A stretch of DNA of 64,000 nt. Origin: Apostichopus japonicus (Eukaryota; Echinodermata; Holothuroidea; Aspidochirotida; Stichopodidae). This document shows positions 30,415 through 41,652 of the stretch, in pieces. The notes below the pieces were generated by a model. That model was not told where the DNA came from. It did no database searches and saw only the letters and a list, made by a program, of their open reading frames with translations. Numbering within the stretch: the stretch's first letter is position 1; each line of letters opens with the position of its first letter. Position numbers and translations under genes: made by a program. Location of the stretch: the NCBI RefSeq assembly GCF_037975245.1, contig NC_092570.1, positions 10,455,001-10,519,000 of the forward strand, given 5' to 3'.

Positions 30415-31330
30415 AAATAGCAGTGCTCAATACGGGCTATGCCACACTAATAAGCTTGAGCTAATTTTTCCTCCTTTCATTAGCTTTAGTTTGAATAGAA
30501 GTTTTACTAATATAATTTTTCACATACTCCCATAATGTCGTAGGATTTTGACTATTGTGGCTTATAATCACGTCCTCATGCAGGCTGAATGAGGTCTGTG
30601 ATCACCGTGAGATAATTATTATCTGCGTGTACTGAATTATTTAATTTCCAAAACCAGGACCCATTTTCTCCTCAACAATATTCACATCTAATTTAACAAT
30701 GTAGTGGTCTGAGCGCAAGCCTGAGGTAAAATTATTCCTAACCACAGAATGAGTTAAATTTCTGGAGATCAAAAACAAATCGAGTCTACAATGAATGCTA
30801 GAAATATTATTGGAATACCAAGAGAAGCTGTTCTGATGTAGATGTCTTTCACGCCGGATATCGACCGAATATAAGGTGGACATAATTTCAAAACACTTAT
30901 CACTCGAATGGAAATTATATGCGAGGATTCTCCTCAAGTTTGTCCATGTAGAAATTAAACACACAATTGAAATCTCTGCCAATAAATAGACAATCCCAAC
31001 TAAGATCGCGCAACTTTTGAAGAAGTAGTTCAACAATTCAGGGTCGTCAAGACTATATAGAGAGAAGCAAGAAGACTTACTTCTGATTAAAGACAGATTC
31101 AATGATAATTAGACGACCGATATTACAAGCCGGCGTTCTATGGACAATACCATTAAGTTTTGGATGAAAAAAATGTGGCCACCCCATTCATTTTTCCAGT
31201 ACCTTTCACTGCGGTGGGCTCTATTAGTTTCTTGCAAAAAGTTTTTTTTTATTCCTATGTAAGTAAGCAAAGACCTGTCGTCTTTTGCTGCTCTGACAAA
31301 AGCCTCTGGCATGATATAAGAACATATTTT
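30415..31330 (-). mobile_element. Degenerate LINE ORF2: AP-endonuclease domain and linker
   Basis: The minus strand from about 31312 encodes NFLQETN..RYWKNEWGGHIFF, the N-terminal QET motif region of APE-type endonucleases. It then gives ..CRLDLFLISRNL..FTSGLRSDHYIVKL, with the C-terminal SDH motif at about 30700, then GPGF at the domain end, and a linker NPTTLWEYVKNYISK..KANERRK. These are the expected landmarks in the expected order for an L1/Tx1-like ORF2. Internal stops and frame shifts mark it as a relic. Confidence 0.85.
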
Positions 31331-31439
31331 TCAGTCAGCCATGAGGGAAAGCATAAAACTGTGCTATTCTATAAATAATTACTTTAGGACTAGCCAATAT
31401 TTCTGTGATGAATGATAAGATGGATTAAACTGAGAAAAG
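31331..31439. other. No feature seen
   Basis: A short AT-rich spacer between the endonuclease fragment and the Penelope-like end. Confidence 0.4.
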
Positions 31440-31560
31440 AATAATAAATATATAAATAAAAAAAAAGAACAACTCACAAAATACAAACATTTCGGGACAC
31501 AAATCCAGTCCATGATCAACAAGCCTGATGTCCGGGGCTAAATGTAAATATAACTAATAG
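31440..31560 (-). mobile_element. Penelope-like element end (hammerhead-like)
   Basis: On the minus strand the order is ACATTTAGCC, then GGCTTGTTGATCATGGAC, then TGTGTCCCGAAATGTTTG, then a T-rich tail (TTTTTTTTTATTTATATATT). The block is laid out like the fragment at 58286-58480 (ATTTAGCC, core, GAAAC, T/A tail). AGCC/GGCT and GGAC/GTCC can pair as two stems around a degenerate TGTTGA..CGAAA core, which is how Penelope-like hammerhead motifs are arranged. The core does not match the consensus, so it is probably inactive. Confidence 0.45.
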
Positions 31561-32118
31561 AAAACAACTCAGAGGTGAAGAAACTAATGAGAACTGTCCA
31601 TAAATGAAGAGAAAATTTTAACTGCCAGCTAGTGTCAATGTAGGAAAGTCTGGGGCAAATCAACCATCGGTAAACGTTGAAAAGGTTTGCCTTCTTTGGT
31701 CCTCTAATATCCGCCAGAAAAACGCAACCTCACCACGTCTTTGTACAACTCATTTACTTTAGGGATCCATATTCTACAAACTATAAAGAAATATTAAAAC
31801 GAATAGTAGCAAATATAATAAGGGAGGATGCGGATGTTGCGACAGTCTAAAAGGATTATCCGAAATATTAAATATTTGTTCAGTTCAGTTAATATATTTC
31901 GCATATACATACAAAAACAGTGCAGTAATGGTATAAACAGGATACGATAAAAAACATTAATGTTTATCAAAGCTAGAAACCCTAAAGCAACTAATAGAAA
32001 ATAACAGAACAAAGTAAGAAAGAAAAACAAAATGTTGAAAACAAATTGACAATAATATCAATCACGGTACTTGGAAGTAAGATAACTCTGGTGATACTTA
32101 AATGAAGCACATGATTTC
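31561..32118. other. No gene seen
   Basis: AT-rich with no supported feature. Confidence 0.45.
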
Positions 32119-32168
32119 GAATGTCTAATACCAGTTGGGAGATTATTCCCAACTGGTATTAGACATTC
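32119..32168. repeat. Perfect 22-bp inverted repeat, 6-nt loop
   Basis: Left arm 32119-32140 (GAATGTCTAATACCAGTTGG..) and right arm 32147-32168 are exact reverse complements around the loop GATTAT. The arm is not low-complexity, so the match is not by chance. The transcript would form a very stable hairpin. No flanking T run or gene suggests a terminator. Confidence 0.9.
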
Positions 32169-32239
32169 ATTTATTATTTTATAACAGTAATTGTTAGCAG
32201 AAAATTTCCATGTTTAGAACGTTGTCTAGTGACGGAGAT

Positions 32240-32413
32240 GGAGAGGGAGGAGAAGGGGGAGGAGAAGGGGGAGGAGAAGGAGGAGAAGGAGAAGGAGGAG
32301 AAGGAGGAGAAGGAGGAGAAGGAGGAGAAGGAGAAGAAGGAGGAGAAGGAGGAGAAGGAGGAGAAGGAGGAGAAGGAGGAGAAGAAGAAGGAGGAGAAGA
32401 AGGAGGAAGAGAA
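32240..32413 (+). repeat. 174-nt uninterrupted polypurine tract (GGAGAA)n
   Basis: From 32240 to 32413 the plus strand contains only A and G, mostly GGAGAA and GGAGAAGAA units. Long mirror-like purine tracts can form triplex (H-DNA). The Glu/Gly-rich and Ser/Phe-rich frames across it on either strand are artefacts. Confidence 0.95.
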
Positions 32414-35400
32414 TTTATAAAGCAAAAATATTTCTAGCGATAATGAATGAAATCTTATAACAATATTACCCTGGTTAACGATAACCTGCCAACGATTACC
32501 TGCCAAATATAGAGACAATCGTCTCAATCCCTCTACTTGGCATCAGCTTAACAGCGCCCAATAGACAGTTTATCTCACAGGTCCCCATTTATTTTTCCGG
32601 TTATTGACTTTTCACTTGACAAAACTACCAGAAATCGATGAATACAGGATAATACAAAGGAAAAAAACAACATTACTTTTATTTGCAAAAATAAAATAAG
32701 AAATTGATCTACACTATAACAAAACAGTAAATTAATTAGTACTTCCCCACTTATCATTTCACAGAACGACGAACCATGAATCCAAGTTTTCATAAATTTG
32801 ACTTCTGACCATGTACTAAAATCAATTTCAATGCGCTCTAGCGTATCCTTGTAATCAATTTGACTTCCTCATTTTCGTCAATAATTCTCTTATCAAACAC
32901 AAGTCGACACCTTCTATTCCAAACTACTTTTTAACAATACCAAATACAAAGACCAGTCTTTCCCCTGTTAGTCTATGTAATCCAGGATTAGGAAGCCCAC
33001 GTAAAAAGGCATCACAAGTGAGTAAAATATTCATACTAACTACCCTTTCTACGACTTTATATACAAACTGTATGAAATAAATCCATTTATAATCAAGACA
33101 ATAATTAATAATATTTGATACATTAACTTATATCAATTTACACAATATTAATCACCACAAAACTTAGTACTTTTGAGTATTTGCGAACCACGATACCTGT
33201 CTGTCACTCCTCGAATCATGAAATTCTACTTTTCAGACGAGTAAACGCAGTACAAGATGATTTTAGTTGCAAACATAGGTGTTTTACTATATATCCGTAA
33301 GGAAGAGGAAGTGGGTGATAATGACCCGGAAGTGGGTCAGTGGGGATCAAGTTAGGTAGATGGGGAAGTGCATGATTCGAGAAGAGACTGCAGGTAAGAT
33401 TGGATTGAAGTCAATACAGCTTTCTTTAGCATTTCTTATCGCTAAGATTTTCAACACAAAATAATAAAAAAAGACAGAAAATAGTCCAGCCTTTCAATTC
33501 TTGGTTCAGTCTGTTTTAAAAGAAAAGAAAAAAGAACCATGCAGTAGCTTTCAAAAAGTCCTTATACGAACAGGCCTGAAACCAGACCGGAGGCCTCTTT
33601 ACATCGTTGGTGCTCCTCCAACTCAGTATCCCCTATTAAGGGCCTGAATAAAAACCATACTGACTTTGAAAGCTTATTGCGTACCTGACATTTTCTGAAG
33701 CATGATTTAAAATGTTGCAAAATTACAATTAACCTATGAAATACTTTAAGTTTGGCAAACAATACCATTTAAATAAAAAATAAAAAAAATATAACATAAT
33801 AAAATTAGTCACGTCGATAAATTCTCCTTTGTACATAAAGTCGACGTTTTGACATAATTTTTAATGATTATATTGGAAAAAAATAACAATATCTCTCTAT
33901 TGAATTATGATAAACTAAAATGTGTTTGCAACCCTGTAATTAAAAAGCAACCTGAGTCAACAGATAGAATCTCGTTATATCATATTTTTTTAATGGGTTT
34001 TCCACCAAATATATGTTTACAAATAAATCAAGCCAAAAGAGATACATTGTCTTATTTTCAGGAATAAAATCAAACAAATAGTCTGGCTCGTTAGAGTTAT
34101 TAATTATGTGCATGTTGCTTTATTAATATAACAAAGAGAGAATAAAGTGGATATATACAGACAAACACAGGACATAGTATACGAAGATGGCAGGTTTAAT
34201 GTCACGACAGAACAGCGATTTAGGCTACGGCTGAACATATTCTCACCCCCCCCCCCCTCCATCCCCTTAGAGATAGCCCGAAGAGTTGAAGACATCCCCG
34301 AAGATCATGTGTAGTATCTGTTCCCTTTCGAGGGGAATGGTTATACACACCTGACGATGATCACACAGTCACAGTATCGATGCAAGGGGACTGGGGTTGA
34401 GAGCGGATCAGACGTTCGGTAGTTTGGTTTTCGTGCCCAGGTTCTTTCCTGGGTGACTTTTCTTAAAAAAGTATGCCAGGTAATCAATCATGGGAGAATG
34501 ATCGACAGATAGATTTTGATGTAACTTGATAAATCACTGAAGTAATTAAATAATGAATAAGGCATAATTTTAGTCTTGATATGTTATAATACAAAGAAAA
34601 CAGACAACTTTGAGTCCAATAATGTTTCAAGATATGTATCGTTAAATATACTTAATTTCTGGAATATTCGTTTACTAGGCTAACTTGATGGTGACGTCGG
34701 CTCCTCACTGCAGTTCTTATAGTTAATGTTAATCCGTTGTTTTTGAGGTCAACCAGAATATATTCGTTAATCTTCATATAAGCTACAGAGCACCCTTGGA
34801 TGACATTCAACATCATTTGTCTTTAACAAATTCGTAATAAATTATTAAAATGTCATTTGAGACCATAAGATCTTAATTTCTCCCATTGAGTTTTGTACTG
34901 CAACTGAGGAACTACTCTGATGGGCGGTGTAGTAAACTGAAGGTACAGTCACTTTAACTAGTGAACCTCAACTGTTTAAAGGGTCATTCCAACAACAAAA
35001 AATCAAAAAAAAAAATAAGTAAATGTGCTATAGGAATACAACCCTAGCAAGACTGACAGCAGTGGTTGTTAACGGTCCACGGCATAACAAAGTTAATTTT
35101 GTTCCTGAAGTTATCAAAACACAATACGGGGTATTTTTTTGGGAATCTCAAACAAAGTTCTTAAGAATCACCCAGTTTCCGAAACTACCTATCCTGTACG
35201 AGAATTTGTTACAACACTGTGGCTTAGCATGGGACCATATTGACACCGGTATACTTTGGTTTTCTTGCAAAAGTGATACAAATTCTATGTATATTAAAAT
35301 TTTATCTCATGGTCTTGCTGGCTTTTATGTCTCTAGTATTGCAACGAATATAATGCTTGTTTTGGTGTAGGTTGTGTAAATCTTTACCAACACATTTATG

Positions 35401-35599
35401 TCAAACAATGAAATTAATTAGGTACATGAAAACCCTTGTGAACCGCATGACTGTTTGAATGTTTTGCTTGGCTTACCAAAAACTCATTACAATAAAATCC
35501 ATTCTACCTTCAGAGTGACAAGAAAAAAGAACGGCTTTTAAGGAATTCGATGGCGCTAGTTTGAAACAGGGTGTTTTTTAATATAAAATAATTATATGG
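32414..35599. other. Intergenic, no gene seen
   Basis: AT-rich. The longest frame (35023-35370, 115 codons, plus) matches no domain I recognise. A C tract sits at about 34246-34257. Confidence 0.45.
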
Positions 35600-35945
35600 C
35601 TCTTAAGGGCATCCGTAGATTCACTTTTAGGAGAATAGCGCCTCATCAGGCCACGTATTCAGTGGACGGTGGCTGCAAGCATGCCGGTCGCAGAGAGTGT
35701 AACCCCTCTGGCCAAAGGCAAGGATTCACGCACGCCACCTAGTACGCTTCTGGTCGATATGACCGACCCTCTGCGCATTCTCCCGGGTTCTTTTGCGACA
35801 ACAAGGGAGACATGGTACGGGATCCTAGGCCACAAAAAAGCACCATGCCACAGCCAGAGGTATTATCGCCAGAGGCCTGTCTTGAACCCTAGCCACGATT
35901 TACACGACCGACAAGGAATGAGTCTTTCGTCACCCTCTTAACAAC
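35600..35945. other. GC-richer block, possible SINE or exon relic
   Basis: About 330 bp clearly richer in G+C and CpG than the surroundings. It has an open plus frame (35669-35941) with no recognisable domain. The minus strand has a B-box-like word (AGGGTTCAAGACAGG), but I cannot find a matching A box at proper spacing. It is probably a transposable-element body. Confidence 0.3.
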
Positions 35946-36044
35946 ATCGGCCATCACATCAGCTAGTAAATTATATGGTTGAATTAATATATCAAGACTT
36001 TCAACGTTGACTGCTGAATGAGAAAAAGAAATTTTAAACGTGTA

Positions 36045-36115
36045 TAACCAACCATTGATGGAGTCGAACTCAGTTCATCAGGTTACCAGTCCACTGCTCT
36101 ACCCTCTGAGCCATT
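36045..36115 (-). tRNA. Thr-type tRNA-like relic or SINE head
   Basis: The minus strand contains TGGCTCAGAGGGTAGAGCA (A box with a perfect GCTC/GAGC D stem) followed about 40 nt later by a B box (GAGTTCGACTCC). The would-be anticodon loop CTGGTAA has anticodon GGT. The anticodon, T and acceptor stems are broken by mismatches, so it is a tRNA pseudogene or SINE head, not an active gene. Confidence 0.55.
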
Positions 36116-39100
36116 TGGCAAGTTCACTTTTATCGAGCTTAAATTGGTTTTGTTGGTTGGATACGAGCTATTGGGTAACAGTGAATGACACTGCCTTCAA
36201 CGAAATCTCTATTCATCCTGTTTTACTCTCATTAGAACAACGGATCTGAATATCTTTATTAACAAGAAGCTCACGCTTCAATGTCTTTGTTTACATTGCA
36301 GCAAGCAGTAAGAATGTCGTTTCCTTTCAAGACGTAAATGTACAATAGGCTTATGCCCCGATACTATCGATGACTTCGAAGCAAGCAGTAAAAGAAAAAC
36401 GGATTCCGTGAAATCTTCTAATTCACAAAAGGTTGCTTAAGATTATGCTCTTGCTCTAAGTTGTCTCCCTTTACAACTATACTCTATGCAGACAATCATG
36501 AAGTGGGATTAAGCCTCAGATTTCAACAAACAATACCAATCCACATTGCAAGGCCTTTTTGGATGAGAAAGGGACAATACTGATTAAGTCAAACACGTTA
36601 ACTACATGTGACTAATCTTATTTAGGGATCCGATTGGCTGGAAATAGTACAGTAATTCGAAACCCGAAACAAGATTCATAGGGTTTTGAGTTTATGCAAG
36701 TAGATTTGGGAAACACGGGGTTCGGGAATTCGTCAACTACACGACTTTGTTTAGTCCGCAGTGACTTAGTGTGTTTATTGATCCTCTGAAACTGCGGCAT
36801 TTGCGTGTACACCCCCCCCCCCCCTAATGACTGTGTTCCACACACAAACAGAAGTGTGTATTGAGTTTAATACAAAATATTAGAATCATCTTTATAAATA
36901 TCTAATTTTGATCTATTATCAGCCAACTTGATCACGTTGTTTTCAATTGTTGCATTATTTTGAAAGACTGAATGGTAATGAGTAAGGGACGGTGACGGTG
37001 ACGAGGACGGGGTTTGGATGTTTTTTATTGCTTTTATATGTACAGTACATTTTGTCAACACTCTGACATGGTCGACTCTATCAGCAGCTAAAATCTCTAT
37101 ACAACATAAGTTATAGGAGGCAATAGCATCCCTTTCAAGGTCATAGCTACTCTCCCCTTACCGCCGCCCTCCTTCTCATTTCATTTGCCGATACGTTACT
37201 GAACCATGAAAATTGTATCTTAGATCAGATCTCTATAACAAAGAAATAAACGAACGGAATAAAAATTAAGTTTTTTCCTCCTATTTATTTGAAAAGAGGT
37301 ATTTGCGCACCTCTCATAGAGTGTGGGTTTGAAATAATTGACATAATTCATCCAGAACTTTGCTTTAATTTATTATTTGTCTTTCATCCAGAACTCTGTT
37401 TTACTCTGTTCAACAAAATATGTGGTATCATTGAAATAGGCGTGACATGACAAAAATCAGGTTTAAGCATGAAAGGTATAAACGTATAGCTCGGTAATTT
37501 GGATAACCTTATGTACGTAACCATGGTATCGTCTTGTATTAGGATCTGGTATTGTCATTGGGTAACAAGCAAATGTGTCACGCTCGCTTCATACGGTTTG
37601 ACGCAAACATATATTATCATCAAAAACATGCAAAATTGGGTGGGACCATCATATTTAATTATACTATGGGCCAACGGAGACCCCCCCCCCCTAACTAACT
37701 TTAAGTTCATCACCTGACCCAAATTTATTCATGCAACAAGTTTCATATTGAAGAAAAGGAACATCATGTTACAAAGTATTGTTAGTGTTGTAAGTGTCAA
37801 AAGGAAGGAAGAACATGTGAACAATAGAAAGATTCTTTGCATTCCGTTTCAAGTCATGAAGGATTAGAGATTACGTTGATCCTAAGAACTAACCACCATT
37901 CAATTTGGGGATAATATTTGTGAATGCACATGGCAACAGCAGTGTGAATGATGTAATCATGACAATTGTGTTGAAGTTGTCTTTGTTCTTCTGTATGCAT
38001 ATTAAAATCATGTATTCACAGAGGAATGTAATATGCTTAGAAGAAGAAGGAAAAAACGTTGCACGTTGATGAATTTTTATATACAAACCTGCGAATGTAT
38101 TACATTTCAAGGGGAAAATAGACAGAATATGTCAAAAGGAGAGTAAAACTATATGGTATAGCACATCTACCGGGATAATATATACTTCAACCCTACTGAC
38201 TGCTATTCACTTCACCTCACCCTTCACCCTCCCCCAACTTTTGCAACTTTTACAATATAAACTGATGAATTTCACGAACACATTCATGGACCCTCAATTT
38301 CGTGCTTGAAATCATTTCGTTTTCACAATCACTGTTGTTTGAGAAACTAATGTTGCATCACGATGTTATGTACGTTGAACCTTTTTGGTTGTTTGGTTGT
38401 TAATGCTACCAATGTTTCTATAAATATCTGTCTGAAAAGGCCATGTTTCTGCACATCTGACATGCTCATACGTTTAATTGATGTGGCTTCGTAACATCAG
38501 TTCAGTCTTCTGTTAATGCAAGTAATTGTTTTCGGAATTGTAATTACTCAACCAAAGAACATTCTCATAAAACATGGATACCCCCCCCCCCCTCCATGGA
38601 TGATATCCGACACCATTTGCCCTTGAAAATTGTTATTTGTTATTCTTATACTGAATTTTGTTCGTTGAATTTCGGGCTGCTTCTGATGAGCTAAGTAGTC
38701 CAGCCGTTTTGATTGATGAGACTTAAACACGGTTCAGTGGTATGTAATACAGTCCTCGCTGAGAGCAGTACGGAAGAAAATATATTCTCAGTGACGTTTG
38801 TTACAATCAATGAGTTATAGGTATGAGTATTAGGTAAAAATATTTCATATACGTTAAGCGGGTCGACATGCATCAACCACAATTTTTGATAGTCATTTCC
38901 ATTTGTAGTTTTATTTGGCATGAATTATGCTTTCTGTTTCGAGTTTCCGACGGCGAAGACCAATTTCCCGATACTTTCCAATTGCTCAGTCATTTTGTAT
39001 CGCTTTGATTTGCCCTGTGTCAGGAATAGTGGACACTTTATTGAAATTAGATTACTTGACATGTATAATCCATCCCTGCTTCTCTGACTCTATCGTATAC

Positions 39101-39894
39101 TATATATCCTTATATAAAACCCATTGATTATTTTATTTATTACTTTATACACAGTACGCACTGTATGGAATGTGTATTTAGAAGCTCCAAACAGACATCT
39201 TTCACTACTGATATTTAAGGCGATGCGCGCCTGGCACTGTTTCATGTCATGGTCCAGATTTCCTAATTATTGGCTGCTAAGTGTATAGAGGAGGTGAACG
39301 TTACTGAGACATATTTAGGTTGGTGGTTGATTGACGTGTAAATCATTCTCAACGGGGTAACACATGCAAGCTATCGATCACTGTGTTGTAATTTCATCGG
39401 CGTGTGCTCTCCACCGATATATGAAACAAAATCTTCATCTCTGATACAAATGAACAGTGACCTAGCATGCATGGACGCACACAGCATACTCTCCCACTGG
39501 TGGTGGTGATGATGATGTGTGTGGGTGGGGGGGGGGGGATTTCTCTGCTCTGCCGACGATGCGACATTAACTGAATGGTGTTGGAGGTGAGGGTAGATCG
39601 GGAAAGGGGTGAGAAAGAGGGAAAAGCAATCCCTCTCGTGGATATAAAATGCAGTGCGGCGTGCTGTAAAGCCGGATTGCTTAACGGTACTGCAGTTTTC
39701 AACAATTTTAAAGACCCATCGAAGATTACTCAAGATAAGATAGTTATCGTTCGAAGTAAGACATACCTTTTAAAAAATGTTCATCATGTGAAGGTCAACA
39801 AGGATACTAATGAAGGAAAATTGATTCGATCCTCAACTCCATTCACTCGCCTGATATCTTCCCAAAACACCAGTTAGGCCCGTATAGAACCAAT
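36116..39894. other. Intergenic, no gene seen
   Basis: AT-rich with C/G homopolymers at about 36812-36824, 37681-37690, 38581-38592 and 39528-39538. Frames are short and featureless. Confidence 0.45.
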
Positions 39895-40015
39895 TTATGA
39901 TTTATCAGTCCCTTGACTGTATTCCCCTGACCCGCCCTCACACTCACACACACGCGGACACACATACGCCACCATGAATGCAAAGGTTACGATTATCATC
40001 GAAAACAAAAGGACA
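39895..40015 (-). repeat. Head of the GTTTCGATGATAATCG dispersed repeat
   Basis: Read on the minus strand, TTTTCGATGATAATCGTAAC, then CTTTG..TTCATG and a GT-rich stretch match the start of the dispersed repeats at 48662 and 62725. The tandem ~140-bp units found there are missing here, so this is a truncated third copy in opposite orientation. Confidence 0.6.
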
Positions 40016-40739
40016 GTCTTCTGTAAACTTGCAGAATTAAAGCCTGTCTTTCAAGAATCTCTCAAGAGTTTAATATATATTATGTAAATAAGGAGGCGGA
40101 ATACTGATATCAGGCTTCTAGTTGACAGAAAGACCAAACTGAAAGAAGACTAATCTAGTTCAAAGTAAGTCGCAGTTTAAGCTATACAGCTGTTGGAAAA
40201 TGATTCCATGCACAACAGTTCAGGAATCCCTCACATTTTACACAGCATATACTCCATATGATATTGAGTTCACTACCGCTACGGTACTGTACTACAGATA
40301 ATACTGGTAGCCACCAGCCAGAGAGGTTAGATTATAAATAAGGAAGCATATACGCCCATTAAAAGCCCCATTGACTTACACACTAAATCACAAAAGTATA
40401 GTGTCAGTGGTCTCTTTAAGTCTAGAGAGAAGTTCTGACTAGCTAAACGCTACCCATCACTGGAGAGCTGACAAGTTGACCTTTCATGGCACCATACATT
40501 TTCCGTATATTGACCGTGAAGATTGGTGCTATCGGAGCATGAGGTTTTCGTCACTTGGAAACAAACCTCTGCACTCAGTAGTAAATAATGTTCGTACGCT
40601 GTTCCTGGAGGCCTAAAGAGGGAGGGGGGGGGGTGGGTCTGAAATTGCCTCGATTGACGCAATGTTTGTACCACATGTACTTCCATTCATGTTCTTTAAC
40701 GATGATACCTATTTATTCTTCGTTTATCTGCAAATTAGC
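40016..40739. other. No gene seen
   Basis: A G tract at 40621-40636 and short frames. Nothing else is supported. Confidence 0.45.
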
Positions 40740-41505
40740 GAGGCCCGGAAGCGAATATTTTTTTCCCAAACTGAACTGACACTGAAATTATTTCCTCGAT
40801 TCTGATTGGCTCTAAGCGAGCCAATAGGTTTCCGTACGTTTAGGTTATAAGGCTTTATACAACTAGTTAACAAGTCAAAAGACACAGACATATCGTCAAA
40901 TGCCTTGTGTACACTCACTGGCTGGCACACACTCGCTCGCCGTCTTCATGGCCACTGCATACTCGACTAGGCCTATCATGATTCATTGACTGAATACATT
41001 TTGAATTTATGATTATAAAACTATTTTAAAAGTATCGCAACTCCGAATGTACACAAACACCTCGTACATATGTACATCGGCTACATGTATACAATTAAAA
41101 ATGCACTGTGTGTTATTGTGTTATATACTATACACAGTACAACCAGGGAGTTGCTCCTGGTACAACAGGCTACATTACATGTGTTGTGTAGAGCGGAGTC
41201 AAGCGAGTAAACAAACCATCGAGGACTGCCTATAATGGGCGCAGTAGTTGGAAATAGTTGCTTCATTGTGTGTAGAACACTATATACTTTCGTTCATATA
41301 TACCTACAAAAGTTCTGGAAAGTTGCTAATGTGAATATCTTGAATTTGTTCGTGTTGATCATACTGGTATCGACAGAGTATGGAGGGATCAATGTTGAAT
41401 ACTAAAGTATATCACGTGCTCGCTGAGAGCCAATCAGAATCGAGGAAATAATTTCAATGTGTCAGTTCAGTTTGGGAAAAAATATTCGCCGCCCGGAAAG
41501 GGTCA
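40740..41505. mobile_element. ~90-bp inverted repeats flanking ~590 bp (foldback/MITE-like)
   Basis: The plus-strand arm at 40740-40830 (GAAGCGAATATTTTT, CCCAAACTGAACTGACAC, TTATTTCCTCGATTCTGATT, GGCTCTAAGCGAG) recurs as its reverse complement at about 41417-41505, with few mismatches. The spacer has no open frame of note. The layout fits a non-autonomous element with long terminal inverted repeats. No target duplication is apparent. Confidence 0.65.
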
Positions 41506-41544
41506 TTTCCGGCGATCTAGGGAGTATCTTTACTCAAAAAAATT

Positions 41545-41652
41545 CTGTACGCTCAGCGCCAACCTGTGGTGGAACTCCGCTTAGATAGTGTCGAAAGCTC
41601 CCCTACAGACCATTCTCGCCCCTCTTGACCAATACCCCTAGCTCCGCCACTG
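41545..41652 (-). mobile_element. Truncated hAT-like element end
   Basis: On the minus strand the block begins CAGTGGCGGAGCTAGGGG, a typical hAT-like terminus. It ends in a stretch (GACACTATCTAAGCGGAG, then CCACAGGTTGGCGC) that matches, in reverse complement, the element at 52065-52849 near 52742-52784. The other terminus is missing. Confidence 0.6.

Noticed and set aside
32174-32527. Ser/Phe-rich and Glu/Gly-rich frames across 32.2-32.5 kb
   Set aside because: Artefacts of the polypurine tract, open on both strands.
35023-35370. 115-codon plus frame
   Set aside because: No domain, no splice or duplication support, and composition like random AT-rich DNA; not called as a gene.
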